A stretch of DNA of 64,000 bases. It comes from Patiria pectinifera. Taxonomy: Eukaryota; Echinodermata; Asteroidea; Valvatida; Asterinidae. The notes below the pieces were generated by a model that searched no databases, was not told the origin of the DNA, and saw only the letters and a list, made by a program, of their open reading frames with translations. The DNA lies in contig CM057147.1 in assembly GCA_029964075.1 (NCBI GenBank), positions 26,991,513 through 27,055,512 on the forward strand, read 5' to 3'. Below are positions 37,501-47,409 of this stretch, piece after piece; positions within the stretch are counted from its first letter, which is position 1; each line of letters starts with the position of its first letter. Both the position numbers and the translations under genes were made by a program.

Positions 37501-40500
37501 GCCTATGTGCATGCGCACACCTGGGTGTCAATTCGTGAAACCGAAATTGTTGATTACGCGGTTTTGACGAACTAGTGCGCGAGTGTCGGTGAGGATATGT
37601 CACGGATTTTATTCAAACTTGGTGGAAAGGTTCTCTAGGTGGTGCTATAGATGAGGTCGAATCCGAAATTCTAATTGCTTTCCATTGTGGTGTTACGTAT
37701 AGTACAAAGTTCAATGAAATTTGCTACTTTAGATTGAAATTGATTTGGAAGCTGAATTTACAAAGCCAATGACTAAACATTTTTCCATATTTGGCAGCTT
37801 CAATAAGTGAAGTTCCTTCTTTTGTTTCCCACGTCTTGTTCCTCAGGAAACCGCGGCCAATGGAGCAGAGGAGTTTTACACCGGTCTCCAAGGCAACATC
37901 ACACGAAATGAGAGCTGTGCTCTCGCCATCAAGCAGGACAATAAGACCAAGCAGGCCTGGGTGGGCCATCCCTACTTTGACATCATCGATAACTCCACAG
38001 ACTTTGAGGGGAAGATCAAACGCATGATCTCTGTAAGTGTCAACTCTTGTCCGGCTGACGGTTCAGATATTATTCCTGTACAAACAAACAGTCCATCAGA
38101 AACGATTCACCTTGCGGCCGTGCCACCAAATGGCTGTCTCACAGTTACAACTTTTTAACTTGCGATGGACATTTTAAATACACGTTTAATTATCCTGCAA
38201 GTTTTCCCTTTTGTCCATTTTCGTTTACATTTTAGTGTTTAATGATACATTTGGAAGTCTTAATTGTCTTCACCTAAAGGTGTGTGAAAAATCATAATGA
38301 CCTCCTGCTGTCTGAATAGTCACCAACAGTTAAAAAAATTAATGAATCCTCTTCCCCTGCCATGCCTGTTACACAGGCTAGTCACCAACAGTCGGATCAT
38401 ATTTGAAGCAAGCACTGTGACTAATCAAATTCAGTCAACAGACAAAAGCAGGCAAGTGGTAGGCACAGCTGGCTTACCAATCACCTACAGTCAATGCACA
38501 GCTGTGTCAAAATACATAAACCGTCACAGCCGGTCAATCCTGCTTTATGTGGGCTGGGATCTCTTAACTGTTCAAAACAGTCACGTAATTGATTTTGACT
38601 GAAATTACAGCTTGGCACAGAATGTATAATTGCATAGGAGGGTTAAATCTAATATGAGAACCAGGTCTGATGTATCTCAATTTGAATTGGACATTCCAGG
38701 CTGCTCAATGATTCTGTAAGAGAGACGAAGCTGAAGACAACGCAAAGCTTTAAAAAAAACCTTGTAGTCTGTTGTGAATTATCACTATTGTCTTGCCTTG
38801 TAAAGTTGTGGTTTTTTTTGGTTTGTTTTGAGCAGACTATTGCAGATCGCCTGGGCATTGCCATTGGCGATCGTCTGGCCAAGAACAGCGTCAAGCGCAA
38901 GTTTCTGGTCGCGGAGTTCCTGGATGAGAACCTCTTCCCGCCGTTTGAGGACTTTGAAGTCAAGCACGACTACATGACGACAACCAGTGATGGGACGAAG
39001 GCAAGACTGCGCAAACGTGGCCAGAACGGTATGTACTCGTCATTTCTATCCAAGATTGTTCGAGGGGGTCAGTTGAGAATTTGAAATCAATAGAAATTAA
39101 AGGGTCCATGGAATGAATTTTACACTAGAGCGTATTTGCAGTAAATATCCATTCCTCTGAAATGTATCAAAACTATGAAGCATCCCTTTTTGGTAAATAT
39201 GTTGTTTAGCCTACACCCCAAATGTGCCTGTTAAACTGCTTCCATATTGATCTTGTTGATTGCCTCTTTTCTTGTGCAGGCATGTACACATACATGCAAA
39301 CAATCTGCAGACCAGAGATCACCAATCAAGTTGTGACGACCAGAACACCCATCACATCAAAACAGTATAACGTAAGACTACACTATCAGCATCAACAAGT
39401 CCATTACACTTCTGATAAAAAGCTACTCCACAGGGTTAGGGAAAGTCTCAAAAGTCGGAACGCTTTCAATGTTGCCCCTAAGTAACATCGGGGAACATCG
39501 GTTAACATCGCCTCTTCCAATTGGAACATGCGTTGTTCCCATTGGGAACAGCCCAGAAACGCCTGGTGTTCCGACTAATGAGATGTTCCCTGAACCCAAA
39601 CCCCCTTGAGTGATTCACTGGGAACCTTCCTAACTCTTGCAAAATCCAACACCATGTGGTAAACTCTACACCCAAACTGTCGGAGTCTGATTATGGTGTT
39701 ATGCCTGATTCTATGTAAAGCATAATCAGTTTACTGGTGCAGTACTCACTCCAACAGATTCCAACAAATTCCAAAGAAACATGCAGATGGATTTGGAAGG
39801 GTTGGGGTTGGTTAGGGTTAAACACCTGCTGAAACATTTAGATATTTGACACAAATCAATATGACTTGTTTATAACAACAACAAAACAACACCCTGACTT
39901 ATTAACATAGTAAAAATACTGCTGTGATGTTTTTTTTGTGATTACACCAAGAGTTTGTCAAAAAATTTCTCTGAATATCTTTTGAATAGAAGATCATTTA
40001 TTTTGATATGGTTTAATCAGTTTCAAATAAGCAGCGGGTACCACTATGTACATCAGATTCGAACCAGCCAACTGATCCCGTTAGCTCGGTGGTCGCGTGG
40101 TAAGACATCTGCACTAGAAAGCAGGAGGTCGTGGGTTCGAGTCCCACCAGAGTGATTTTTTTTCCAACTTTCACTCGGGAGGTCTGAAGGGCAAAAACCT
40201 AATTTGATTTACATCACCCAGACGCAAAAAAAAAAAAAAAAAATCCATCTTATGAATATTTAATCAGTTTGTTTTTCAAATTTAAAGTTGTGTTTAATTT
40301 CACTTGGTTCCGTTACAAGTCTACAGGGTAATTGATTTGACTTTATTGACTAATTGAGTTTATAAGGGGTGACATTTAATTCTGGAAATCGGAATAAATT
40401 TCTTGAAAATGTTGTTTGTTGTTTTTTGGGTTTTTTTCCCATTTGCAAACCAAACACTGTCGTAAGTAACCATGTCCAAATTAAGAACAAAAAATTTGAA

Positions 40501-41727
40501 ATGCAAAAACAGTCTGTTATCATGATTTTCTAATCACTTGATCATCATTGAATTCTCCTGTTTGAGTCTCTTTTTCTGTCTGTTGTTTATCCTTTCTTGA
40601 CTAGATCCTTCTAGCCCAGCGTGATCCAACACGGTCACAGATAGTCAAGACCAGACGCTGTTTCCTGTGGCAGAACCTGTACTATCAGATGGACATCTAC
40701 AGAGAACCCCCAAATGACAGGTAATGTTAAAGCTATAGTCCATCATTTGCAGCTATCCGAAAAGTAACTGGCGTCATTATTGTTGAAAAACATACTTGGT
40801 TGAAAGATAGTAAAGGGACTAAACTCCCTGTGAAATTTTTCTTTCTGGCAACCTGTCATTTTGAAGTAATCAACGAAAGAAGGCCTTTCCAACAGTGCTT
40901 CTTAAGATGCACTCGGATCAGTACGGGACATCACGTATAGCTGCAATTCAGAACAATTCAAAACATGATTCAGCAAATTTTGATTTGAAATTGAGATCCT
41001 AGAATGCTGTTTTTCTTGGAATATACAGCTGAAGCTGAGCTGAAACTTCATCAGGTTAGTTGTTAAGTATCCTTCATTAGATTTTGAACACGTTTGTTGC
41101 TTCAAACGAACAAAGTGCACAAATTACAAATGATGGACTATATCTTTAAACAAATGTTCATTAGGAGACACTTTTCATATTATTGATGGCTTGTGTTATT
41201 CAAAATGAATATAACTTCTTATAACCCAACCCCGTTTTTATTGCGCTGCGATACTGTGCTTTGTGGTCCTTTGTCCAATAAGCCAGTTTGGTATTTCAGC
41301 TGCACATGCGCACAGTGATATGGGTCGTGGGTCATTCGGGATAATTGAACACTCATTGAAGGCGCATAAACGCGCAGGTAGACAGGCGCATAACTTTCAA
41401 GTGTTAATTACGATCAGAATGGCCATTCATGTAGCATCACGTCAGAGATTTTATCACGAATATCCTTTGACCTGGACTACTTAATCGATATACCGAACTG
41501 GCTTATTCACAGAGAACATAAGCAGAAATAAAAACAAACTGAGGGCACGCGATCTCATTTTTTCCGACAATCTCGTTTCATTTCCCTTTAGATGCAAAGG
41601 CCTAATCCTCCTGGAGACCTACACCACCTTACCTGGCAACGAACTCCCACTCCCGGATTTCCTGAAGATCAGCAAAGAAGTCACCGGTGATAAAAACTAC
41701 TCCATGTACAACCTTTCCAAGATCTAA
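22556..41727 (+). CDS. TTD14-like P-loop GTP-binding protein (377 aa, ten exons)
   Basis: Homologue of Drosophila TRPL translocation defect protein 14, a P-loop protein reported to bind GTP and phosphoinositides and to act in ciliary or light-dependent membrane traffic. Exons: 22556-22598, 27619-27724, 32583-32620, 34663-34791, 36186-36280, 37847-38032, 38836-39028, 39280-39371, 40605-40720, 41592-41727; 1134 nt in one frame. Seen: Walker [10 protein letters not shown] (residues 14-22), a [11 protein letters not shown] strand as Walker B-like segment, [23 protein letters not shown], and a C-terminal CYTH-like half with RKRGQNG and [15 protein letters not shown]. Start 22556 has a strong context (A at -3, G at +4). 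An in-frame ATG at 22466 would add 30 residues. Introns 1 and 2 are each about 5 kb and full of MITEs. Confidence 0.93.
22928..23406. mobile_element. MITE with arms of 16-bp tandem repeats
   Basis: Begins CAGGTCAACTCGCCCCCTGG and ends with its complement; about 46 bp of arm match exactly. The left arm has grown to about a dozen units like CCGACTCGCCCCCTGA (22929-23116), the right arm has about three (23357-23405). In ttd14 intron 1. No convincing target duplication was found. Confidence 0.88.
23968..24335. mobile_element. PIF/Harbinger-like MITE, 368 bp
   Basis: TAA target duplications at 23965-23967 and 24336-24338. Ends GGCCCAAAAAAAAAGTCTCC and, on the other strand, GGCCCCCCAAAAAAGTATCC; both continue GGTTTCTGRTATG. 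No coding capacity. In ttd14 intron 1. Confidence 0.82.
24681..25195. repeat. MITE TTCATAAATACC, copy 2
   Basis: TTCATAAATACCTCAGACAG to AAGGTATTTATGAATGGGA at about 25127-25145, then a short shared extension. Its extension abuts the palindrome at 25201. Confidence 0.8.
25201..25245. repeat. Perfect 21-bp-arm hairpin
   Basis: GTGCTGATAATTACCCGAGC (plus one C) and its exact complement are separated by GGA. In ttd14 intron 1. Confidence 0.85.
25941..26195. repeat. GGATCTGATCC palindrome cluster
   Basis: About 18 GATC sites in about 250 bp, arranged as TTGCCGGATCTGATCCACC, CCAATTGGGGGATC and GGTGGATCAGATCC in both orientations. The outer parts AATTGCCGGATCAGATCC and GGTGGATCAGATCCCCC pair as inverted arms. 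Confidence 0.85.
26650..26860 (+). repeat. tRNA-derived SINE
   Basis: GTCAGGTTGGCGTAGCGGTA (A-box region) and GGGTTCGAATCCCGCC (B box), then a body with TGGATTGGGTTTTCAGTGG. The same family, more degraded, is at 31240-31395. Confidence 0.75.
27360..27535 (-). repeat. tRNA-derived SINE, minus strand
   Basis: Read in reverse: GGTGATCGAGTGGTAGGACA, GCACTAGTAAGCAGGAGG, GTGGGTTTGAGTCCCAC. The same head is at 40065-40160 (+) and 61870-61945 (-). Confidence 0.7.
27619..27724 (+). CDS. ttd14 exon 2 (Walker A)
   Basis: Acceptor ATCGCAG to 27618, donor GTAAGT at 27725. Encodes [20 protein letters not shown] ... MATFLL; Lys20 and Thr21 are the phosphate-binding pair. Confidence 0.95.
28642..28732. repeat. 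Hairpin with about 32-bp imperfect arms
   Basis: ATAGTAAATCGTGTCGTACA ... AATAAACAGGACTC pairs with GAGTCCTGTTTATT ... CGATTTACTAT. In ttd14 intron 2. Confidence 0.75.
29272..31060. mobile_element. PIF/Harbinger-like element, 1.79 kb
   Basis: TTA target duplications at 29269-29271 and 31061-31063. The terminal repeats match over about 34 bp with one mismatch: GGCCAAACAAAAAAAATGGT at the left and GGCCGAACAAAAAAAATGGT on the other strand, both continuing GTGTTTACGGTAAC. The interior has only short frames (up to 83 aa) without a DDE transposase pattern, so it is non-autonomous. In ttd14 intron 2. Confidence 0.88.
31240..31395 (+). repeat. tRNA-derived SINE, degraded
   Basis: GTCAGGTTGGCTCAGTGGTT and CCCAGGTTCTATTTCTCCC resemble the A- and B-box parts of the SINE at 26650; the body shares GTGGATTGGATTTTCAGT. 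Confidence 0.65.
31448..31977. repeat. Composite MITE plus hairpin, copy 1
   Basis: 31448-31822 has inverted ends (TATATAACCGACATACATAT left; CTATATGTCAGTTATATA right). Directly after it, 31829-31977 is a palindrome with arms of about 60-70 bp starting TTGAGTGGC and centred on GGCTTCGCC. The same two-part unit is at 54915-55437. Confidence 0.85.
32583..32620 (+). CDS. ttd14 exon 3 (38 nt)
   Basis: Acceptor TTGCAG to 32582, donor GTGAGT at 32621. Codes [12 protein letters not shown]; recognised only because it links exons 2 and 4 in frame. Confidence 0.88.
32822..33075. mobile_element. PIF/Harbinger-like MITE, 254 bp
   Basis: TAA target duplications at 32819-32821 and 33076-33078. Ends GGCCAAAAAAAATAGTTCTG and, on the other strand, GGCCAAAAAAAATAATAGTT; both continue into CTGCTTCCG. 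In ttd14 intron 3. Confidence 0.85.
33078..33440. repeat. AATCCTCC-type element, interrupted
   Basis: CCTAGGCCCTTTGGCTAGG, CCTCAATCCTCCAC and later GTGGATTTTGGAGG belong to the family at 2584 and 34158. The Harbinger-like MITE at 32822 appears inserted in its left end. Confidence 0.5.
33450..33688 (+). repeat. Dispersed MITE with TTAACCC ends, copy 2
   Basis: Nearly the same as 1064-1286, with an added short duplication of GGCTGGGGAGTTAGG near the right end. Confidence 0.75.
34035..34095 (-). repeat. SINE head fragment
   Basis: Reverse strand has TGAGCATGAGGCTGTGGG followed by TTCAAGTCCCCACTC, like the B-box region of the SINE at 27360. Confidence 0.45.
34158..34568. repeat. AATCCTCC-type element
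   Basis: Starts CTAACCCTAACCGCCC and ends GCCTAGGGAGTTAGGGCTG; the interior repeats GGAGGATTTTGCAGGATT. It ends about 95 bp before ttd14 exon 4. Confidence 0.6.
34663..34791 (+). CDS. ttd14 exon 4
   Basis: Acceptor ACACAG to 34662, donor GTAAGT at 34792. Encodes [16 protein letters not shown] ... [14 protein letters not shown], including the Walker B-like strand. Confidence 0.95.
35150..35850. repeat. Diverged local duplication
   Basis: ATTCCCAGCATACGTCCGCG and then GATCGTGTACAAAAC occur at about 35255-35295 and again at about 35705-35746, with similar surroundings. In ttd14 intron 4. Confidence 0.55.
36186..36280 (+). CDS. ttd14 exon 5
   Basis: Acceptor TTCCAG to 36185, donor GTATGT at 36281. 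Encodes [18 protein letters not shown] ... RYDQVIHM. Confidence 0.94.
36301..37172. mobile_element. DNA-transposon remnant, about 870 bp
   Basis: Left end ACAGTGTGTCTCCAAAAAAC ... CACCCTC; right end on the other strand ACAGGGTGTCTAACAAAG ... CACCCTC. No transposase seen. It begins 20 bp after ttd14 exon 5. Confidence 0.6.
37847..38032 (+). CDS. ttd14 exon 6
   Basis: Acceptor CCTCAG to 37846, donor GTAAGT at 38033; 62 codons, phase 0. Contains [13 protein letters not shown] and [12 protein letters not shown]. Confidence 0.95.
38298..38645 (+). repeat. MITE CCTCCTGCTGTCTGAA, plus copy
   Basis: Shares CAGTCACCAACAGT-type and CTGTGACTAATCAAATTCAG stretches, in opposite orientation, with 43813-44134. 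In ttd14 intron 6. Confidence 0.7.
38836..39028 (+). CDS. ttd14 exon 7
   Basis: Acceptor GAGCAG to 38835, donor GTATGT at 39029. Encodes [14 protein letters not shown] ... [20 protein letters not shown], the start of the C-terminal domain. Confidence 0.95.
39280..39371 (+). CDS. ttd14 exon 8
   Basis: Acceptor GTGCAG to 39279, donor GTAAGA at 39372. Encodes [14 protein letters not shown] ... [10 protein letters not shown]. Confidence 0.94.
39600..39823 (-). repeat. Dispersed MITE with TTAACCC ends, copy 3 (reverse)
   Basis: TCCAACACCATGTGGTAAAC and GTTGGTTAGGGTTAA match the reverse of the 1064 element but are more diverged. Confidence 0.6.
40065..40160 (+). repeat. tRNA-derived SINE head
   Basis: GTTAGCTCGGTGGTCGCGTG, GCACTAGAAAGCAGGAGG and GTGGGTTCGAGTCCCACC give A- and B-box motifs. 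The D-arm region is irregular and no cloverleaf closes cleanly, so this is not called a tRNA gene. Confidence 0.65.
40605..40720 (+). CDS. ttd14 exon 9
   Basis: Acceptor GACTAG to 40604, donor GTAATG at 40721. Encodes [20 protein letters not shown] ... DIYREPPND. Confidence 0.95.
41277..41508. repeat. MITE AATAAGCCAGTTTGGTAT
   Basis: Left AATAAGCCAGTTTGGTAT and right ATACCGAACTGGCTTATT are inverted with one mismatch. In the last ttd14 intron. Confidence 0.75.
41592..41727 (+). CDS. ttd14 exon 10
   Basis: Acceptor CTTTAG to 41591, stop TAA at 41725-41727. Encodes [20 protein letters not shown] ... YSMYNLSKI. Confidence 0.95.
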
Positions 41728-43812
41728 AACAAAAAAAAAGGTATTAAGACTCCAGAGCGAATCATTCACACACCAACAAATTCTCTCCCAACTTTACCAT
41801 TTGTGTTCATGTTTGCAGTGTACCAAGTACTGGGAGGTATGGATTTAAAGAAAGTGTATTTCATTGTAACTTTAATCAATATTCAACAGAGAAAGAAGAG
41901 TCGTGTTGCATGAATATAAAAAGCGATCGGCTTTCAAAAGAACTGGTGGTGGGCTTAAAATCCAGATTTTTAAAAATTGGGTTTGAATTGAACTGTTTGG
42001 TTTGGATTTTTAGAAACCAGAAAAGAGCTAGAACTGCGAACAGATTGCCGAGGATCATATTTTCCCGCCTACTTTAAAATAAAAGTACTTGCTTTGTGTG
42101 CTACACTTTCTAATTACAAAGATTTTAAAAAAATTGTGAGGCGGTGATTAGTCTGGGAGACCATCGTAAGTAAAATTTTAACGTATTTGTGTGCTAACGA
42201 CGCTCTCGCGAAGACGCTGTGGCTAATCATTTTTGCACATTTAGGAAGTCGTGCGTCCTTCACGCGTGAACCAGTACGCCATATTACGCTCACGCTGTGT
42301 GTCCCGTCCACGAAGCTCTTAAAAGTAGTAAAAACTTGCCCTCTTTTGTTGGCGCACGGAGCCCATACAAGCAAAAGTTGCAATACGCACTCGTCGGGAA
42401 CCCAGAAGCCAAACAAAAAAAAGGGGGGGGGGAATATCCTACTATTAGCTTTACAAATCATGAATTGTTTAATCCTCCACAAGTAACTTCAAGTTTTCTA
42501 TTACACAGTTATTGTGTGTATTTTTACGTTTCAGGTAAATGTGTAAATAAGAGGATATATGTGCGGGTTGCATTGATTACCTGGTATGAATTTTGTATTT
42601 TATTTTGTTTCTTGCTTACTTTTCACAAAAGAAGGTTTTTTTGTTGTACACGGTTGAGAATGGCAAATAATTCAATTTTGTATTTCACTTTTGTTCGCGC
42701 CCGTCTCAATTCATATCCGGTAAGAGTTCCAGACAAGTTGTGGGTAGAATCATTCACTTTGTCTGGAAGAAGCTCTGCATTTGTCCCGGACATGTTCCGG
42801 GGAAATTTTCATTATTTACTGCTTGACTCACCAATACTGATAACTTTATTGCGGGAAGATTGTAGGGAAGGTATTTAGAATCCTGCAACTTATACCCGAT
42901 ACAATGTCCATAACTTGACCGAAACTCGTCCCGGATTTGAATTGAGACTGCCCCTTTCTTGAATTGTTCTGAACAGTCAAGTGTTCCTCCAAGGGTGAGA
43001 AATGTGAGAACCATGCACAAAAGGTTGACCCCAAATTAATAGAACAAAAATTTAACCTAGCTAAGAAAGAAACCAATTTCTATTTGATCGTAGGTGAAAT
43101 TGATAATATCTACATTTGCAGTCCTAAATGTGCAAGGCTAAACAGGCTTTCTGGTGTATAAATTCTAAATTGTCAGTTTTGGTAAATTTTCTCCTAGTCG
43201 CTTGAAGGGGGGGGGGGTGTGTTTTCGTAATAATACACCACAAAACCATTCCTAATTTTTATTGTGTAGATATTTACATAAAATGTATCTATATAAAATG
43301 TTCTTGCATGTTTAAGTATAGTGTGGCGTTTAAGATATTTGTTCTGCTTTTTGAGTGTGGTGCAGTAAAAAATATACATTTTCCTTTAAAAAATTACATG
43401 AAATCAAAACATTCTGGACGTTAATAATTAATCTAAAATAATGTTGCGTAATGGAATTCCGTTTATTTTTCCTACTACCAAATCAATTCGAAAAATGTTT
43501 TTTCTTTATAATGCAACACAAAAGCAATTCCTAGTTTTCATTGGGTGGATATTTACCTTGAAAAAATGATTTTGTTTTTTTTGTAAGTATGGTGTGATGT
43601 TTAAAATATTTGGTCTCCTTTTAAGTGTGGTACACTAATGCATTGAAAATGTACATGTACATGTACATGTACATACATGTATATATCCATCTTATTATTT
43701 ATAACAACATGTGCTTTCAGATATATCAAACAAGTTTCATTGATAACCCGCAATTATACAAATGGAAGACAGTTGGAGTCTTTAAGAGTACTAATTGAGC
43801 CTATGAATACAT
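41728..43812. other. ttd14 3' UTR and intergenic, no gene supported
   Basis: A 193-aa open frame at 42297-42878 has no recognisable domain and lies where the ttd14 3' UTR or flank is expected. A TACATG run is at about 43650-43680. Confidence 0.45.
42078..42083 (+). promoter_or_regulatory. Candidate ttd14 poly(A) signal
   Basis: AATAAA about 350 bp after the stop, the first clear one downstream. Confidence 0.4.
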
Positions 43813-44134
43813 GCATTCTGTGCCAAGTTGTCCTTTCAGTCAACATTAATTGACTGTTTTTAACAGCTAAGAGCTCCCAGTCTACATCAAGCAGGATTGA
43901 CTGACTGTGACTGTTTATGTAACTTTGTATAGTATGCTTTGATTGCAGGTGATTGATAAGCCTGCTGCGCCTACCACTTGCCTGCTTTTATCTGTTGACT
44001 GAATTTGATTAGTCACAGTGCTTGCTTGAAATATGATCTGACAGTTGGTGACTAGCCTGTGTAAAAGGCATGGTAGGGGAACAGGATTGATTTTTTTTGA
44101 CTGTCTGTGACTGTTCAGACAGCAGGAGGGTTAA
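43813..44134 (-). repeat. MITE CCTCCTGCTGTCTGAA, minus copy
   Basis: Reverse-oriented copy of 38298-38645; ends CTGTTCAGACAGCAGGAGG. The pair could recombine to invert the 3' end of ttd14. Confidence 0.7.
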
Positions 44135-44620
44135 GCCTATAAAGTTTGTGTGTTTGTGCTATGCTGCAAAGAGAGCAATTAAAATGGAAATTTCTTTTAT
44201 TTTCTCTGGGTTCAACCAAAAAGTATGTACTATGAATTTCAATTATTAATATTATTTCTTTGCAAGCTTGCACGATAAAAATGCAATTCTGTTAAGAAAA
44301 AAAACCCAGAAAGATATCGTTTTCTAAGAATCGTTAGAGTTGGTATATAACACCTTGTTAAAATATGTATTAGCAATCATGTCACTTGAAACAAACTTGT
44401 GTGGTTTTTATATTGTGTTTTATGTTTTAAAATCCTCTTGAATTTCAAATGAAATGTCAAAATGTTGACCATCATGTAAGTATAAAAACATTTCTCATAA
44501 AGACAATCCAGTTTTTGTCTGGGGAAACAACAACTTGTATTTTGAAATTATGCAAATGAATGTAAAAGTAATAATTACATATTGTTATTATTATGTCGTT
44601 TACATGAAAATCAAAGTTAA

Positions 44621-44871
44621 CCAGTTCATGCCGGGAATATTTGGACAAGAACGGAATGATGCGCGGGATTACTTTTCACTCGACTTCAATGCCAGGCGGG
44701 TCGAAGCCATCACCCTCGGGCAGCACACTCATATTTCCAGCCTCGTTCGCTGCGAGCGGGTCGCTGACAGATATTTTTGGCCTCGCGCCCTGCGTGTTTA
44801 TCCATTATGTGTCATCCATTCCGAATACCGCAAAACCTTTGCATGTGTTCACGTCATCCGGCACGAACTGG
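44621..44871. mobile_element. piggyBac-like MITE, 251 bp, TTAA flanks
   Basis: TTAA at 44617-44620 and 44872-44875 flanks inverted ends CCAGTTCATGCCGG and CCGGCACGAACTGG (one mismatch). TTAA target sites are typical of piggyBac. It is GC-rich compared with its surroundings, and the open frames inside it look accidental. Confidence 0.8.
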
Positions 44872-45339
44872 TTAAAGAGGTATTTTTTTCTCTCATTTAG
44901 AGTTTTCAGAAAATGTCCCTGAAACTCATTGACAGCGTGTATTGAAAATACTGTTGTGTTTTAATGCAATCACCTGTTTTCTTGCGTTAAGACTTTTTTC
45001 AGTGGATGGTTTTCAAACTAGTCATTTTTCCAAAAATACTGATTTAATATATTTGCAATTTATGTGGGAATGGCCTTACATTAGAAAAAGATGGAAACAA
45101 CAGGCCAAAGAAAAGTGTAGAACTGTAAATATGTATAGTAATAAAAGGGTATTTGGATTTGGTTTGAGATTGGTAGAAATAAACTGCTGTAGTGATTCAG
45201 ATGTGATGCCACTAATTTTCAATGCAAATTTACTTTCAAATGCCGAGTCTGTCCAGAATTCCATGTGCTCAACGGTCATTTACGCATGTTCCCTGCAAGT
45301 TTCAATCAATGTAAAATTTTCGGCCAAATTGGAGAAAAT

Positions 45340-46850
45340 TGCAAGGGGTTAAGCCTTACATTTTGATTCGAATTTGGCCAAAAATTTTAAATAACAATTT
45401 TTTTCAAATGGCGAATCTGTCCGGAATTCTAGTTGGAATGTGCTCAAGGGTCGTTTAGGCATCTCCCCTGCAAGTTTTAAGCAATTTCATTTTTCATCAA
45501 AAATTGCAAAAAAAATGCAAGGGGTTAGCCTTACATTTTTAGTCAAATTTGGCCAAAACTTGCCTTTTCTCCACACAACACAGCAATGCCTTTGGACGCA
45601 AGTGGAGCATCAATCGACCTTTAAACACCAACATTTTGCATTATTTAAAAAAATTAAAACAAATTTAAGTAAATTTGCAACAAATTTTTGATGTACATTT
45701 TCTTTTAAAACGCCAAATCTGTCCGGAATTCCAGTTGGAATGTGCTCTAGGGTCGTTTAGGCATCTTCCCTACAATTTTCAAGCAAATTCATTTTTCAGC
45801 AAAAATTGAAAAAAAATTGCAAGGGGTTAGCCTTACATTTTGATTTGAATTTGACCAAAAATTGACTTTTCTCCAAACAACCCAGAACTGTTATTGGATG
45901 CAAGAGGAGCATCAATCGACCTTACAACACCAAAATATTGAAGTTTTTGGTAAAAATCACCGCTTTATTTGTAAAAAAAAAGAAAAAAGAATCGCTAATT
46001 TTGCAACAAAATTTTATTTTAACTGCTGAATCTGTCCGGAATTCCAGTTGGAATGTGCTCTAATGTTGTTCAGGCATCTTCCCTACAAGTTTCAAGCAAT
46101 TTCATTTTTCAGCAAAAACTGAAAAAATTGCAATGGGTTAGCCTTACATTTTGATTCAAATTTGGCCAAAAATTTACTTTTCTCCAAACAACCCAGAACT
46201 GTTTTTGGATGCAAGAGGAACATCAATCGACCTTCAAACACCAAAATATGGAAGTTTGGGTAAAAATCAACACCTTATTTGTAACAAAAATAAGAAAAAA
46301 TTCGCTAATTTTGCAACATTATTTTATTTTAACTGCCGAATCTGTCTGGTATTCCAGTTGGAATGTGCTCTAATGTCGCTTAGGCATCTTCCCTGCAAGT
46401 TTCAAGCAATTTCATTTTTCAGCAAAAATTGAAAAAAAATTGCAAGGGGTTTACCTTACATTTTGATTTGAATTTGACCAAAAATTGACTTTTCTCCAAA
46501 CAACCCAGAACTAGTTTTGGATGCAAGAGGAGCATCAATCGACCTTCAAACATCAACATTTTGAAATATTTGTAAAAAAAACAAATTTCAGTAAATTTGC
46601 AACAAATATTTGACGCACTTTTTCTTTTAAAATGCCGAATCTGTCAGGAATTCCAGTTGGAATGTGCTCAGGGGTCTTTTAGGCATCTTCCTTGCAAGTT
46701 TCAAGCAAACTCATTTTTCAGCAAAAATTGCAAAAAACAGCAAGGGGTTTACCTTACTCTTTTACTCAAATTTGGCCAAAAATTGTTTTTTCTCCAAACA
46801 GCCCAGAATTGCATTTGCATGCAAGATGAGCATCAATTGACAAATTAACA
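45340..46850 (+). repeat. Satellite-like array, about 300-bp units
   Basis: The landmark GCAAGGGGTTAGCCTTACA recurs at about 45341, 45521, 45820, 46131, 46441 and 46740: spacing near 180, 300, 311, 310 and 299 bp. Units share TCTGTCCGGAATTCCAGTTG and CATCAATCGACCTT. The first unit has an internal deletion. Confidence 0.92.
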
Positions 46851-47409
46851 TGAGACAAAATCTGACACATATTTTCAAGTTTTTACTTTTCAGTTTTTAT
46901 TACATATTAACAACTGCTGGCATGTTTTACAGCAAAGTTTATTTTTAAGTTTAATTCCGAACATGATATTTAAAAAAAAAAATTACAAAGATGCGTACAC
47001 GTTAACAAAAACGGGGCAACACTATATCATCAAATTACATAAGAAATTATGTGATGTTTAAAAAAATCACACCGCATATGGATGGCCAAGATTATCACAA
47101 CCCATGCAGTAACAATTACACACACACAAAAAACTCAAGTTTGTTTAAAAAAACAATATCTGGAAGGAACTGTACATGATTACGATGCTGTTTTGTCCAC
47201 TCACAAGTGCTAGTGAAGGGATGCGCCTTGTGTGCACACATTCGACACACGGCTAGTAAGGTCTGTCCAAATTACTTGCTGTAACACATGTCTATGGGAG
47301 GTGACTTTAGCTGCTTCCAAAACACATGTGTAATTGCCTGCCATATAATCAAGTAAATGGACCTTTTCCGTTGCAGGTTTCTCAACTTTTTCTTTTTTCT
47401 TTTAATTTT

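Noticed and set aside
40065..40145. tRNA gene
   Set aside because: A- and B-box motifs are present but no clean cloverleaf, and the same sequence recurs at 27360 and 61870 as a dispersed repeat.
42297..42878. 193-aa open reading frame, the longest in the window
   Set aside because: No recognisable domain, odd composition, preceded by a G-run low-complexity stretch, and placed in the expected 3' UTR or flank of ttd14. Treated as chance.
44535..44922. Overlapping 121- and 93-aa frames
   Set aside because: Both fall on the GC-rich piggyBac-like MITE, where stops are rare by composition.
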